Source: Burkholderia sp.
Lineage (GTDB): Bacteria; Pseudomonadota; Gammaproteobacteria; Burkholderiales; Burkholderiaceae
Assembly: GCA_031253835.1 (NCBI GenBank)
Contig: JAIRVP010000008.1
Location: 1 to 64,000 of the forward strand
DNA length: 64,000 bases
Direction of reading: 5' to 3'
In this document: piece after piece, positions 26,909-35,807 of the stretch
Layout of the letters: each line of letters begins with the position of its first letter
Numbering within the stretch: position 1 is the first letter of the stretch
The notes under the pieces: model-generated
The model's input: only the letters and a program-made list of their open reading frames with translations
What the model was told of the DNA's origin: nothing
The model's database searches: none
Made by a program: the position numbers and the translations under genes

Positions 26909-28582
26909 ATGCAATCCCCAGCCAAAACGCCGGCGACCGGCCGCGCGTCGTCTCTTCTTCCGGCAGAACTGCCCGCCCTCTCTGCCGTGCCCACGCCATG
27001 CGCATCGTCACGCCCGTTCGGTCAGTCGCTGGCCGCCATGACAGGTATCGGGATCGTCAATATGCTCGTTGCGCTCGATCAAACAACCGTAAGCACGGCG
27101 CTGCCGCAGATCGTCGCAACCTTGGGAGGCTTCGCGTGGTACACATGGATAGCGACCGCTTATCTGTTGACGTCGTTGATTACCGTACCGATTTTCGGTC
27201 GACTGGGTGACTACTACGGGCGCAAGCCATTCGTCATCGGTGCAATCGCAACATTTACCACGGCCTCCGTCCTGTGTGCATCCGCCCCGAACATGGCCAC
27301 GCTCGTCGCCGCACGCGCGCTTCAGGGTATCGGTGCCGGGATGATGACGGGGACCGCGTTCGCCTCCATACCGGATCTGTTTCCCGCGCCGCTGGAACGC
27401 GCCCGATGGCAGGTCGTACTCGCCGCGGCATATGGCATCGGTACCGCCGCGGGGCCGTCCCTTGGCGGATGGCTGACCGATCAATACGGCTGGCGCTCGA
27501 CATTCCTGATCAATTTGCCGGTCGGGTTCGCGGCGCTCTACTTCACGCAACGCTATCTCCCGCGCCTCGCCCCGTCGTCGAAAACACGAATCCGTATCGA
27601 TATCGCCGGAGCGCTGGTGCTCTCCCTGTTGCTGGGATGCATATTGTTCGCGTTCAGCAGCGAGCTTGGCGATGCGTCGACGCAACTACGCTGCCTCGCA
27701 ATCGCCAGCCTGCCCGTGCTTGTCGCATTGTTCGTGCGTTGCGAACGGCGCGCGGCGGCACCGCTGGTACCCCTCGATCTGCTGTGCAATCGGCGCATCC
27801 TGACATTGCTCGGGCTTTCCTTTCTGACCGGCGCGGTGATGTTTTCGACGATCTTCTATGCGCCACTGCTACTCCAGAGCGGCCTCGGACTCTCCGCTAC
27901 GGCAGCAGGTCGGCTATCGACGCCGCTCGCCGGGTCGATCGCGATTGGCAGCCTGCTCAATACTGCAGTCGTCACGCGCGTCGAGCGCCCTGCGATCATC
28001 GTGGTCACCGGCTTCTCGATGCTCATGCTCGCCTGCTATGGCTTGTCGCTCGTCGCGTCGACGAACACGCATGCGCCGCTGATCATTTCGTTGTTCGGGG
28101 CGGGCGTCGGCCTGGGGCTTATCCTCAACAACGTCAACATTTTCACGCAGGAGATCGCAGGAAAAACACGCGTCGGGATCGCGACATCGCTCATCCAGTC
28201 CACACGGATGATCGGCGGGATGGTTGGGCTATCCACGCTCGGCGCCTGGGTATCAGTCCAATACAGGGCCGGTACGGTTCATGCACTGAACGTTCTGGGC
28301 GTGACAACTGTCGACCGGCACCTGAACGGTCTGCTGGGAGACCCCCAACTGCTCATCGACCCAAAGAAGCAATCCGCAATCATCGAATCGATGGCTGGCG
28401 CACCGATCGCTGGCCAGCACATCATCGACGCCTTGCGCAGGGTCTTCAGCGACGTCCTGCACACCGGATTCCAACTCACCGCAGGAGCCGCCCTCGTCGC
28501 ACTTCTGACCGCGCTGACCATTCTCGATATCCGGTTCGGCTCAGCGCCGAAAGACGACGGTGCACGTCACAACGCAACGTAA
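26909..28582 (+). CDS. MFS transporter, 14-TM DHA2/EmrB-QacA type
   Basis: 557 aa from ATG 26909; about 40 polar residues precede the first membrane span. Motifs of the drug:H+ antiporter-2 group are visible: ALDQTTVSTALPQIVATLGG in TM1 (with the D-x-T-x-x-x-x-A-L-P motif), GRLGDYYGRKPFVIGA (motif A), and GIGTAAGPSLGGWLTDQYGW (motif C). Fourteen hydrophobic segments are evident, with one long loop before the last span. It probably exports the product or an intermediate of the ThDP/cupin/ABM operon. It is the fourth gene in that operon. Confidence 0.9.
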   Translation: MQSPAKTPATGRASSLLPAELPALSAVPTPCASSRPFGQSLAAMTGIGIVNMLVALDQTTVSTALPQIVATLGGFAWYTWIATAYLLTSLITVPIFGRLGDYYGRKPFVIGAIATFTTASVLCASAPNMATLVAARALQGIGAGMMTGTAFASIPDLFPAPLERARWQVVLAAAYGIGTAAGPSLGGWLTDQYGWRSTFLINLPVGFAALYFTQRYLPRLAPSSKTRIRIDIAGALVLSLLLGCILFAFSSELGDASTQLRCLAIASLPVLVALFVRCERRAAAPLVPLDLLCNRRILTLLGLSFLTGAVMFSTIFYAPLLLQSGLGLSATAAGRLSTPLAGSIAIGSLLNTAVVTRVERPAIIVVTGFSMLMLACYGLSLVASTNTHAPLIISLFGAGVGLGLILNNVNIFTQEIAGKTRVGIATSLIQSTRMIGGMVGLSTLGAWVSVQYRAGTVHALNVLGVTTVDRHLNGLLGDPQLLIDPKKQSAIIESMAGAPIAGQHIIDALRRVFSDVLHTGFQLTAGAALVALLTALTILDIRFGSAPKDDGARHNAT

Positions 28583-28639
28583 AACATCTGCGATCTGCAC
28601 GCTCCCGAGCGTGTACCGGTCGCTTGCCCCTCTTGAGTC

Positions 28640-29059
28640 ATGACACCCCGACCACGACTGCCAAACACATTTCAGGATTTCCTGCTGTTAATCGCCCGCG
28701 TGCTGATCGTTGCACTTTATTTGAAAATCGGGATTCCAAAGTTAATGGACTTCGGCGGAGCTATCGCCTACATGACCCGAATCGGCGCATCCGCGCCGAT
28801 GCTGGCCGCGGCGATCCTGATCGCGATGGACGTCGTTGTTGCGATCGCGATTCTGGTCGGATTCCATACCCGCCGCCTCGCGCTGCTGCTGGCACTCTAT
28901 ACGCTCGCCGCCGCGATTATCGGTCACCCATTCTGGTTGATGGATGGATCACAGCAGATGAATAACATGATTCATTTCTACAAGAACCTGTCGATCATGG
29001 GCGGGCTTCTCGCGCTCTGTGCAGCGGGCCCGGGACGCTTTTCGGTCGACCGCGGCTGA
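28640..29059 (+). CDS. DoxX-family membrane protein
   Basis: 139 aa with four hydrophobic helices. It shows the DoxX pattern: FLLLIARVLIVALYLKIGIPKL at the N-terminus, then MLAAAILIAMDVVVAIAILVGF and LLALYTLAAAIIGHPFW, with MNNMIHFYKNLSIMGGLLAL near the end. DoxX proteins are related to the small subunit of thiosulfate:quinone oxidoreductase and otherwise have poorly known redox roles. It follows the DHA2 exporter by 57 bp and closes the low-GC gene block. The thiosulfate dehydrogenase operon starts 250 bp further on, which may be coincidence. Confidence 0.85.
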   Translation: MTPRPRLPNTFQDFLLLIARVLIVALYLKIGIPKLMDFGGAIAYMTRIGASAPMLAAAILIAMDVVVAIAILVGFHTRRLALLLALYTLAAAIIGHPFWLMDGSQQMNNMIHFYKNLSIMGGLLALCAAGPGRFSVDRG

Positions 29060-29309
29060 GTGTTCCCCGAACCAGAGGTCAGGCGCAAATACGCTGTACG
29101 CACCCGCGTGGCGGCGCAAGCCGTAGCCCGCGTGCGACACCGCATCAGCCCCCCTCCCGCCCAATCATCGGACCCCCGAATATCTCCCATCCGATATCGC
29201 GATTTCCCGGATCGGTCGCGCGCCTCTAGACTGGCTACGCGATCGTGACGCCGCGCCGCCGCACGGCAACGTAACACGCCCCCACAAAAACGATTCCGGG
29301 AGATAAGCC

Positions 29310-30101
29310 ATGTCCGACCGGCAGGCGCGCCGAGGCGCGCTCAAGACACTCGGCCTCGCGGCCGGCACCGCGCTGCTCGCCGCTACGCGCCACGCGCACG
29401 CCGCCGCATCCGAAACCGGTGCGCTGCTGCCCGGCGGTGCCGCGCACCTCGCCGAGCTCACGCGCCGGCTCGCGGCCGCCTCGCGACGGCGCGACTTCAA
29501 GACGGTGCCGATGATCCTCGAACGCCCCGACCAGTGGGATCACGCGGCGCTTGCCGAAGTGATCGGCTATCGCGGCGGCCCGAAGCAGGTGTGGGACAAC
29601 ACCGACCTTGGCGGCCCGTGGCTGAACCTGATGCGCAATTCGCTGAACGCGCAGATCTGGTCGTACCGTCATCCGGATTTCCTCGTCGTGTCGGCCACGC
29701 ACGGCAGCGCGCATCTCGCGCTGTTCGACCAGGCCGCGTGGGACAAATACGGCCTCGCGAAATTCGCCGGCGCGGCCTTCCCGACCAACACGCTGCTCGA
29801 CGCAAAGCCCGCGCAATCGAAAGGCGCGCAGGACCATGAGGCGCCCGACGGCGCATTCTCGTCGCATGACAACAGCCTCGCCGCGCTGCAGCAGCGCGGC
29901 GTCGTGTTCCTGTCGTGCCACAACGCGATCTGGGAACTCGCGGAACGGCTCGACGGCGCGAACGCGAACCCCGACAAGCTGCCGCTCGACGCACTGGCGG
30001 CCGACCTGACCAACCACGTGATCCCGTCGGCGATCGTCACGCCGGGCGCGGTCGGCACGCTGCCCGAGCTGCAGCAGGCCGGTTTCACGTACGCGAAATG
30101 A
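29310..30101 (+). CDS. Tat-signal, DsrE-like exported protein of the tsd operon
   Basis: 263 aa starting at ATG 29310 with a GGGAGAT ribosome binding site. The N-terminus has RRGALKTLGLAAGTALLAA, a twin-arginine-like signal. The mature protein has the outline of a DsrE-type fold: VVSATHGSAHLALFDQAAW, then GVVFLSCHNAIWELAERL, and the typical C-terminal VTPGAVGTLPELQQAGFTYAK. DsrE-like proteins handle sulfur or act as small redox partners. The single cysteine (SCHNA) is the candidate active residue. It overlaps the next gene by ATGA, so it is translated together with the tsd genes. The exact role is unknown. Confidence 0.75.
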   Translation: MSDRQARRGALKTLGLAAGTALLAATRHAHAAASETGALLPGGAAHLAELTRRLAAASRRRDFKTVPMILERPDQWDHAALAEVIGYRGGPKQVWDNTDLGGPWLNLMRNSLNAQIWSYRHPDFLVVSATHGSAHLALFDQAAWDKYGLAKFAGAAFPTNTLLDAKPAQSKGAQDHEAPDGAFSSHDNSLAALQQRGVVFLSCHNAIWELAERLDGANANPDKLPLDALAADLTNHVIPSAIVTPGAVGTLPELQQAGFTYAK

Positions 30102-31180
30102 GCGCCGCGATGCCCCCGATCCATACGAAACCGCAATCGCAACCGCAATCGACTTCGCGCCGCCGCCGGCGCACGCTGCGCGCCGCGCTGGCCGCCTGGC
30201 TGTGCGGTGTGTCGGCGCTCGCGCTCGCCGCACCCGCCGCCACCGACGCGACCGTCTTTCCGCCCTGGCAGGACGGCCGCAACAACGATGCGATCCATCG
30301 CGGCCTCGAATTCACGGTGCCGCAGGTCGACGTGCTCGCCGATTTCCACGGCGACCTCACCGCGCCGAAGCTCGTGCTGTATGTCGGCGGCAACTACTTC
30401 TTCGCGATGGCGCCGCTCGTCGCGAAGTTCGAGGAAGACCATCCCGAGTACCGCGGCCGCATCTACTGGGAAACGATTCCGCCCGGGCTGCTCGTGAAGC
30501 AGATCCACGCGGGCGGCACGATCACCGTCGGCAACATGACGTGGACGGTCAGGCCCGACGCGTATTTCGCGGGGCTCGGCAAGATCAACGGCCTGATCGC
30601 GGACGGCACGCTCGCGGGCCCGGCCGTGCCGTACGTGACGAACCAGCTGACGATCATGGTGCGCGCCGGCAATCCGAAGCGCATCGCGTCGCTGAACGAT
30701 CTCGCGCGGGCCGACGTGACGCTCGCGATGCCGAACCCCGCATTCGAAGGCGTCGCGCGGCAGATCCGCGCGTCGCTCGTGAAAGCCGGCGGCGACGCGC
30801 TCGCACGCACCGTCTACGACGACAAGGTGCACGCCGGCACCACCGAGCTCACGCACATCCACCATCGGGAAACCGCGCTGTTCCTGATGCAGGGGCGCGC
30901 GGACGCGGGCGTGCTGTGGCAATCCGAAGCCGCGTTCCAGGAACAGATCGGGCATCCGCTGATGCACATCAACATTCCGGCCGAGCAGAATACGACGGCC
31001 ATCTACGCCGGTGCGATGGTGAAGGACGCGCCGCACCCGGAAGCCGCGCGCGCATGGCTCGCGTTCATCCGGTCGCCGGAAGCGTTCCGGATCTTCGAGC
31101 GCTACGGTTTCGGCCGATATGATGCGAACCAGCCGACGCAGCACCTCGCACCGGGGCAGGACGGGCCCGCGGCAGGCTGA
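30098..31180 (+). CDS. Extracellular solute-binding protein (ModA-like), orphan
   Basis: 360 aa from ATG 30098, overlapping the upstream stop (ATGA). It has a basic start, a hydrophobic signal region (LRAALAAWLCGVSALALAA) and a type II periplasmic-binding fold: LVLYVGGNYFFAMAPLVAKF, then PNPAFEGVARQIRASLVKAGG, HRETALFLMQGRADAGVLW and AWLAFIRSPEAFRIFERYGF. The order matches molybdate/tungstate or sulfate binding proteins. No ABC permease or ATPase gene is adjacent, so it may have another role, such as binding a sulfur anion for the cytochromes encoded next. Confidence 0.82.
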   Translation: MSAAMPPIHTKPQSQPQSTSRRRRRTLRAALAAWLCGVSALALAAPAATDATVFPPWQDGRNNDAIHRGLEFTVPQVDVLADFHGDLTAPKLVLYVGGNYFFAMAPLVAKFEEDHPEYRGRIYWETIPPGLLVKQIHAGGTITVGNMTWTVRPDAYFAGLGKINGLIADGTLAGPAVPYVTNQLTIMVRAGNPKRIASLNDLARADVTLAMPNPAFEGVARQIRASLVKAGGDALARTVYDDKVHAGTTELTHIHHRETALFLMQGRADAGVLWQSEAAFQEQIGHPLMHINIPAEQNTTAIYAGAMVKDAPHPEAARAWLAFIRSPEAFRIFERYGFGRYDANQPTQHLAPGQDGPAAG

Positions 31181-31218
31181 CGGCCTCGCCGCCGCCCGGC
31201 GCGCACGCCACATACAAC

Positions 31219-31228
31219 AAGGAGGGGG
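31219..31228 (+). promoter_or_regulatory. Strong Shine-Dalgarno deciding the GTG start of tsdB
   Basis: AAGGAGGGGG lies 4-9 nt before the GTG at 31233. No ATG nearby has a comparable ribosome binding site, which fixes the start. Confidence 0.75.
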
Positions 31229-31232
31229 ACAC

Positions 31233-31931
31233 GTGAACGATACGGTCGATACACCGCGAGACCCGTCGCGACGCCGGTTCGCGCCGCTGCTGCTCGCCGC
31301 GGCCGCGCTGCTGGCCGGCCACGCGCACGCGGACGACGCGGCATCCGGCAGGACGATCGCGACACAGGGCACGGCGACGGGCGTCGCGGCCTGCATCGGC
31401 TGCCACGGCAGCCAGGGCGAAGGCAATGCGGCGGCCGGCTTCCCGCGCCTCGCGGGAACGAACGCCGCGTACCTGTCAGCGCAGCTCGCCGCATTCGCGG
31501 ACGGCAGCCGCCAGAACCCGGTCATGCAGCCGCTCTCGAAACTGCTGTCGCCGCACGAGCGCGACGCGGTCTCCGCGTACTTCGCGAGCCTGCCCGCGCC
31601 GGCCGGTGTGTTCACGCCCGACGATGCCGCGATCGATCCGGCGAACACCGGCGCGTGGCTCGCCACGCGCGGGCGCTGGTCGCAGGGCCTGCCCGCGTGC
31701 GCGCAATGTCACGGCGCCGGCGGCCTCGGGGTGGGCACCGCGTTTCCGCCGCTCGCAGGCCAGCCGGCCGCGTATGTCGCCGGCCAGTTGAACGGCTGGA
31801 AACACGGCACGCGCCCGCCCGGGCCGATGGGCTTGATGCCGGTGATCGCCGGCAAGCTGTCCGACGCCGACATCGACGCGGTGGCCGCCTACTATGCGCG
31901 CGGCGGCGCCGCCCAAGGAGACAAGCGATGA
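31233..31931 (+). CDS. tsdB: Diheme cytochrome c, TsdB-like
   Basis: 232 aa from GTG 31233 behind a near-perfect Shine-Dalgarno. The signal peptide is RRRFAPLLLAAAALLAGHAHA. Two class I cytochrome c domains follow, with heme motifs CIGCH (54-58) and CAQCH (156-160), each followed by the conserved G-F-P-R-L-A-G / F-P-P-L-A-G motif of c4-type cytochromes. In several bacteria a c4-type diheme cytochrome is the electron acceptor of thiosulfate dehydrogenase (TsdB). It overlaps tsdA by ATGA, strongly suggesting a working pair. Confidence 0.88.
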   Translation: MNDTVDTPRDPSRRRFAPLLLAAAALLAGHAHADDAASGRTIATQGTATGVAACIGCHGSQGEGNAAAGFPRLAGTNAAYLSAQLAAFADGSRQNPVMQPLSKLLSPHERDAVSAYFASLPAPAGVFTPDDAAIDPANTGAWLATRGRWSQGLPACAQCHGAGGLGVGTAFPPLAGQPAAYVAGQLNGWKHGTRPPGPMGLMPVIAGKLSDADIDAVAAYYARGGAAQGDKR

Positions 31932-32869
31932 TCGACCGCACGACGCTGATCCGCCGCGCCCGCGCGACGCTGCTCGGCGCGGCCTGGCTGCCCGCACTCG
32001 CGTTCGCGGCAACACCGCAGGACGCACCGGCCGCCGCTCCCGCACCGGCAATCGCCCCCGCCGCCGCCGCGCCGGCGGCCAGGCCGTTCACGCCGCCGCC
32101 CGAATCGGCGATCCCTGCCGACGACTTCGGCAAGACCGTCAGGCTCGGCGAGCAGATCTTCCTGCACACGCCCGAGTTCGCGGGCAAGTACGTCGGCAAC
32201 AAGCTGACCTGCGCGAGCTGCCACCTCGACGCGGGCCGCCGGCCCGATTCGAGCCCGATGTGGGCCGCGTACCTGCTGTATCCGGCGTACCGTGCGAAGA
32301 ACGGCCACGTGAACACGTTCGCCGAACGCCTGCAGGGCTGCTTCCGCTACAGCATGAACGGCAAGGCGCCGCCGGCCGGCGACCCGATCCTCGTCGCCCT
32401 CGAGACGTACTCGTACTGGCTCGCGAAGGGCGCACCGGTCGGCACGAAGCTGCCGGGCCAGGGATTCCCGAAGCTGCCGCCGCCCGCGCAGAAGGCCGAC
32501 TATGCGCGCGGCGCGGCCGTCTACACGCAGCACTGCGCGCTGTGCCACGGCGCGGACGGTCAAGGTCAGTCGAGCGGCGGCAAGCCCGCGTTCCCCGCAC
32601 TGTGGGGCGCGCGCTCGTTCAACTGGGGTGCGGGGATGGGCGACATCCGCAATGCGGCCGGCTTCATCAAGGCCAACATGCCGCTCGGGCTCGGCGGCAC
32701 GCTGACCGATCAGGAGGCGTGGGACGTCGCGACCTTCATGGACAGCCACGAACGCCCGCAGGACCCGCGCTTCACGGGCTCCGTGCAGGACACGCGCGCG
32801 AAGTTCCACGATTCGCCCGACTCGATGTACGGGCGCAGCGTGAACGGCCGCGTGCTCGGCGCGCCGTGA
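31928..32869 (+). CDS. tsdA: Thiosulfate dehydrogenase (tetrathionate-forming), diheme cytochrome
   Basis: 313 aa. A signal peptide (ARATLLGAAWLPALAFA) is followed by an Ala/Pro linker. The catalytic domain matches TsdA closely: heme 1 CASCH (95-99) in LTCASCHLDAGRRPDSSPMW, then ERLQGCFRYSMNG, in which C138 is the cysteine that serves as the unusual heme ligand in TsdA, and heme 2 CALCH (203-207) in the second domain. TsdA joins two thiosulfates to tetrathionate in the periplasm and passes electrons to TsdB. It ends the operon. The identification rests on these motifs and gene order. Confidence 0.9.
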   Translation: MIDRTTLIRRARATLLGAAWLPALAFAATPQDAPAAAPAPAIAPAAAAPAARPFTPPPESAIPADDFGKTVRLGEQIFLHTPEFAGKYVGNKLTCASCHLDAGRRPDSSPMWAAYLLYPAYRAKNGHVNTFAERLQGCFRYSMNGKAPPAGDPILVALETYSYWLAKGAPVGTKLPGQGFPKLPPPAQKADYARGAAVYTQHCALCHGADGQGQSSGGKPAFPALWGARSFNWGAGMGDIRNAAGFIKANMPLGLGGTLTDQEAWDVATFMDSHERPQDPRFTGSVQDTRAKFHDSPDSMYGRSVNGRVLGAP

Positions 32870-32874
32870 CGTTC

Positions 32875-32905
32875 GGCCGCGCCGGTCGATGCGACCGGCG
32901 CGGCC
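32875..32905. terminator. Hairpin between convergent tsdA and the beta-propeller gene
   Basis: A perfect 13-bp inverted repeat (32875-32887 with 32893-32905) and 5-nt loop GATGC lie 6 bp after the tsdA stop and 8 bp from the next gene's stop. There is no T-tract, but its position suggests a shared terminator. Confidence 0.6.
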
Positions 32906-32912
32906 GGCGCGG

Positions 32913-34838
32913 TCACGGATGCCAGCGATACACGACGATGCTCGACCCGTTGTAGTTGTCCTTCGTGATCACGTACTCGCCGGTGGAGCGCAGGTACGCC
33001 CGCACGCCGTACATCGAGTCGACGTCGTTGCCGACGTCCATCGCCGACGTGTTCGAATTCGTCAGCGTCGTGACGAGCGCGCCGGTGTTCAGGTCGAACA
33101 CGTCGATGTTCGGCACCGTGTGCACGTAGCCGACGAACAGGTAGTGGCCGGCCGCCGCGATCGATTTCGGGTTCGCGCTCGTCAGGTTGATCACCGGGTT
33201 CGGCGCGGTCGTGTTGCCGTTCTTCCAGCCGTGATAGACCTCGATGTGTCCGTTCATCGCGGTCCAGTCCCAGTTGCCCGCGAGGCCCTGCGCGAGGATC
33301 ATCGTGTCGCTGTCGGCCTGGTAGAGGATGCGCGTGACCGGCGCGACGCTGGTCGGCACGGGCGTCGTCGTCGGCTTGCCCCACGACGGCTTGCCGGTCG
33401 CGTCGAAGCCCGTCATCGGGTAGCGCGTGATCACGTTCGATCCGTTCAGCCCGGCCCACACGTCGCCGTTGCCGTCGATGTCGAAGCCGGCCGTCACCTG
33501 CAGCGTCGTGTTGAACGGCTTGCCCGGCAGCGAACCGGCGGGGATTGCGATGTAGCCGCTCGCGGTATTGAAGTAATAGAAGTTGAAGTTGCCGGGGTTC
33601 TGGCCCGACGCGACGAGGATCCGGTTGCCGCCGACGTTCACGAGCTGGCCGAAGTGCTGGCCGCGCTGGTAGTCGTTCATGTCGAGGCGCGGGTCCTTCG
33701 GATAGGTGAACGGGTCGACCGTGTTCGCGACGAACGTGCCGCCCGCCGAGCCCGTATACACGTTGTTGCCGCTGTAGAACAGCGTGCCGTCCGTCACCGG
33801 ATCGGGCGCGGCGATCCCCTCGAAGTTCAGCGCCTGCAGCTTCCACTGCAGCGCGCCGGTCGGGCCGTACGAATGGAGGTCGGTGCTGCCGTTGCGGCCG
33901 AGATCCCAGCCGCCGCCCCAGGCGTTGTTCAGCACGTACAGGTTGCCGGCCGCATCCTTGCCGAGCGCGGCGACGCGCGTGAAGCGCTTGTCGCCGACCT
34001 GCCCCTTGATGCCCGTCGTCGTGTCGAGATAGCCGCCCTGCACGCCGAACGTGCCGACCTGCGCCGGCAAGCCGAGCAGCCCGCTGTAGACCTTGATGTT
34101 CATGTCGGGCCCTTCGTCGCCCACCATCAACCGGCCCAGCGACGCATCGAAGTACAGCGACGCGGGCCGTGCGCCGGCCGCCATCTGGATCGTGCTCATC
34201 GCGGTGCCGGTCGCGCTGAACTGCGCGACGACGCCCGCGCTCTTGCGCGCGACCCACAGGTTGCCGGCCGCATCGAGCGCCAGCGCGCCCGGCCCCGCTA
34301 CGCCGATGTCGCGCTGCCATACGCCGTCGGTCGTATAGACGCGCACGCGATTGCCGTAGAAGTCGCTCACGTACAGCAGGTTGCCGCCCGTCGCGAGGCC
34401 CGTGATGACGTCCGCATACTGGATGCCCGTCCACGTGCTGACCGGGATGCGCAGGTCGCGCTGGTTCGAGCTTCGGTTGTAGCGGCCCACCGAGCCGCTG
34501 CCGAACGTGCGGTTGTAGCCGAGGGCGACGAACAGCGACGTCGAATTGCCGGTGATCGCCCCGCCCTGGAATTCGTCGTGGATGCCGATCGTGCCGAGCG
34601 GCTGGCCGTTCTGGTAGATCGCGACGCCGCCCGCGTTCTCGTCCCAGCGCGACGCCGTGTAGATCACGCCTTCGGGCGCGACCCACATCGAGCGCGCGCC
34701 GTTGCCGACGTGCGAGACCAGCGTGCCGTACGTGTTCGCGAGCCAGTCCGTCGAGTACGGCACCTGCGCGTGACTCGCCGGCGCCAGCATCGCCATGCAG
34801 ATTCCCAGCAACGCCGCGCGAATTTGTTTCATTGACAT
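32913..34838 (-). CDS. Exported beta-propeller (NHL-like) protein
   Basis: 641 aa from ATG 34838, with GGGAG about 8 nt upstream; a second ATG follows at 34832. Signal peptide: MKQIRAALLGICMAMLAPASHA. The mature part is built of repeated propeller blades with phrases such as GVAGPGALALDAAGNLWVA, GKDAAGNLYVLNNAWGGGWD and DIDGNGDVWAGLNGSN, typical of NHL-type six-bladed repeats. It probably acts in the periplasm or outside the cell as a binding scaffold. No catalytic motif is seen. It is monocistronic. Function unknown. Confidence 0.75.
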   Translation of the reverse strand: MSMKQIRAALLGICMAMLAPASHAQVPYSTDWLANTYGTLVSHVGNGARSMWVAPEGVIYTASRWDENAGGVAIYQNGQPLGTIGIHDEFQGGAITGNSTSLFVALGYNRTFGSGSVGRYNRSSNQRDLRIPVSTWTGIQYADVITGLATGGNLLYVSDFYGNRVRVYTTDGVWQRDIGVAGPGALALDAAGNLWVARKSAGVVAQFSATGTAMSTIQMAAGARPASLYFDASLGRLMVGDEGPDMNIKVYSGLLGLPAQVGTFGVQGGYLDTTTGIKGQVGDKRFTRVAALGKDAAGNLYVLNNAWGGGWDLGRNGSTDLHSYGPTGALQWKLQALNFEGIAAPDPVTDGTLFYSGNNVYTGSAGGTFVANTVDPFTYPKDPRLDMNDYQRGQHFGQLVNVGGNRILVASGQNPGNFNFYYFNTASGYIAIPAGSLPGKPFNTTLQVTAGFDIDGNGDVWAGLNGSNVITRYPMTGFDATGKPSWGKPTTTPVPTSVAPVTRILYQADSDTMILAQGLAGNWDWTAMNGHIEVYHGWKNGNTTAPNPVINLTSANPKSIAAAGHYLFVGYVHTVPNIDVFDLNTGALVTTLTNSNTSAMDVGNDVDSMYGVRAYLRSTGEYVITKDNYNGSSIVVYRWHP

Positions 34839-35282
34839 GAATAATGCTCCCAGACGATCAATGGTCGACACTGTAAATCGCGGCGCATGAAATATTGGTG
34901 ATTTCGGCAAATACGCATTCGCCGGCATCCCGAATTATTCACTCCGCGCCTTTTGCCGTCCGGCGCTTTTTCGTCAACGAAGGTCAAACCCGCGAAACCA
35001 CGCCGCAACGGCTGCCGGCCGCACGGCTTCGGTGCTTTTTCCCGGCATTTTCTTCCGGATCGTTCAATGCGAATGCGTCATTTTTTCTGACATGACCGCA
35101 TTGCCTTTTCATTCCCCGGAATTCGTTTCAATGATTACAAATCGAAATTGAAATGAAAGAGAAAAAATAATATCCGGCCCGATCGGTTTTTCGCGATTGG
35201 GCGCAGCGGCGGGAGCGGAAGGGGAAAGCAGAATGCGGCGGGGAAACCGCGCGCCGGCGATACCGGCGCGCGCAGCGATCGT
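34839..35282. other. Intergenic region with AT-rich centre
   Basis: 444 bp upstream of the propeller gene and downstream of the GFA gene, both on the minus strand. The stretch about 35090-35190 is AT-rich and probably holds the propeller gene promoter. A 9-bp inverted repeat at 35249-35271 lies just after the GFA stop. No gene is evident. Confidence 0.5.
35249..35271 (-). terminator. Hairpin after the GFA-family gene
   Basis: A perfect 9-bp stem (GCGCGCCGG 35249-35257 with CCGGCGCGC 35263-35271) and 5-nt loop lie 12 nt past the stop. On the minus strand it is followed by a short T-run in GGTTTCCCC, so it is a weak intrinsic terminator. Confidence 0.5.
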
Positions 35283-35714
35283 TCAGTTCGCCGGGTCGAA
35301 CGTCGGGCCGTCCCAGCCGTCGACGTATTTCGGCAACGCATCGACGACGTCGATCACGCGGTGCCGGTAGAACAGGTGCATCGTCGGCTGCAGGTCGCCG
35401 GGCAGTTGCCCGCCGTGCGCCCGCGCGGCCAGGCTGTTCGGCACGACGCGCATGTCGAGCCGGTTCGTCCCGAACACGATCTCGCCGCACGACGCGCACC
35501 ACGTGCGCGACATCGACTTCTCCGGATGCGGGAACGTCGCGTGGCTGCCGTCGATGCTCACCTGCTCCGGCGGCCAGGCGGTCGCGGACAGCATCGGCGT
35601 GCCGTAGAAATCACGGCAGGTCGCGCAATGGCAGTTCGCGCGCGCCGCCGGTTCGCCACGCAGCGTGACGGTCACGGCGCCGCACAGGCAGCGCGCGGAA
35701 AGCGTTCGGGTCAT
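35283..35714 (-). CDS. GFA/CENP-V family zinc protein
   Basis: 143 aa from ATG 35714; an upstream in-frame start would give 13 extra residues without homology. It has the zinc-binding pattern of the glutathione-dependent formaldehyde-activating (GFA) fold: CLCGAV near the N-terminus, CHCATCRDFYG, then TWCASCGE. The family name comes from one member that condenses formaldehyde with glutathione; most members have no known substrate. It stands alone between the propeller gene and the porin. It is annotated as a small soluble enzyme of unknown specificity. Confidence 0.88.
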   Translation of the reverse strand: MTRTLSARCLCGAVTVTLRGEPAARANCHCATCRDFYGTPMLSATAWPPEQVSIDGSHATFPHPEKSMSRTWCASCGEIVFGTNRLDMRVVPNSLAARAHGGQLPGDLQPTMHLFYRHRVIDVVDALPKYVDGWDGPTFDPAN

Positions 35715-35807
35715 GTCGTCTCCTGTGAAAGGAAGGCGACAGTATAGGAGCATGCCTCGAGGCCCGCATCGACCGCGGGCCCCGTCGCGGCCGCAACGAC
35801 CGCTGCG

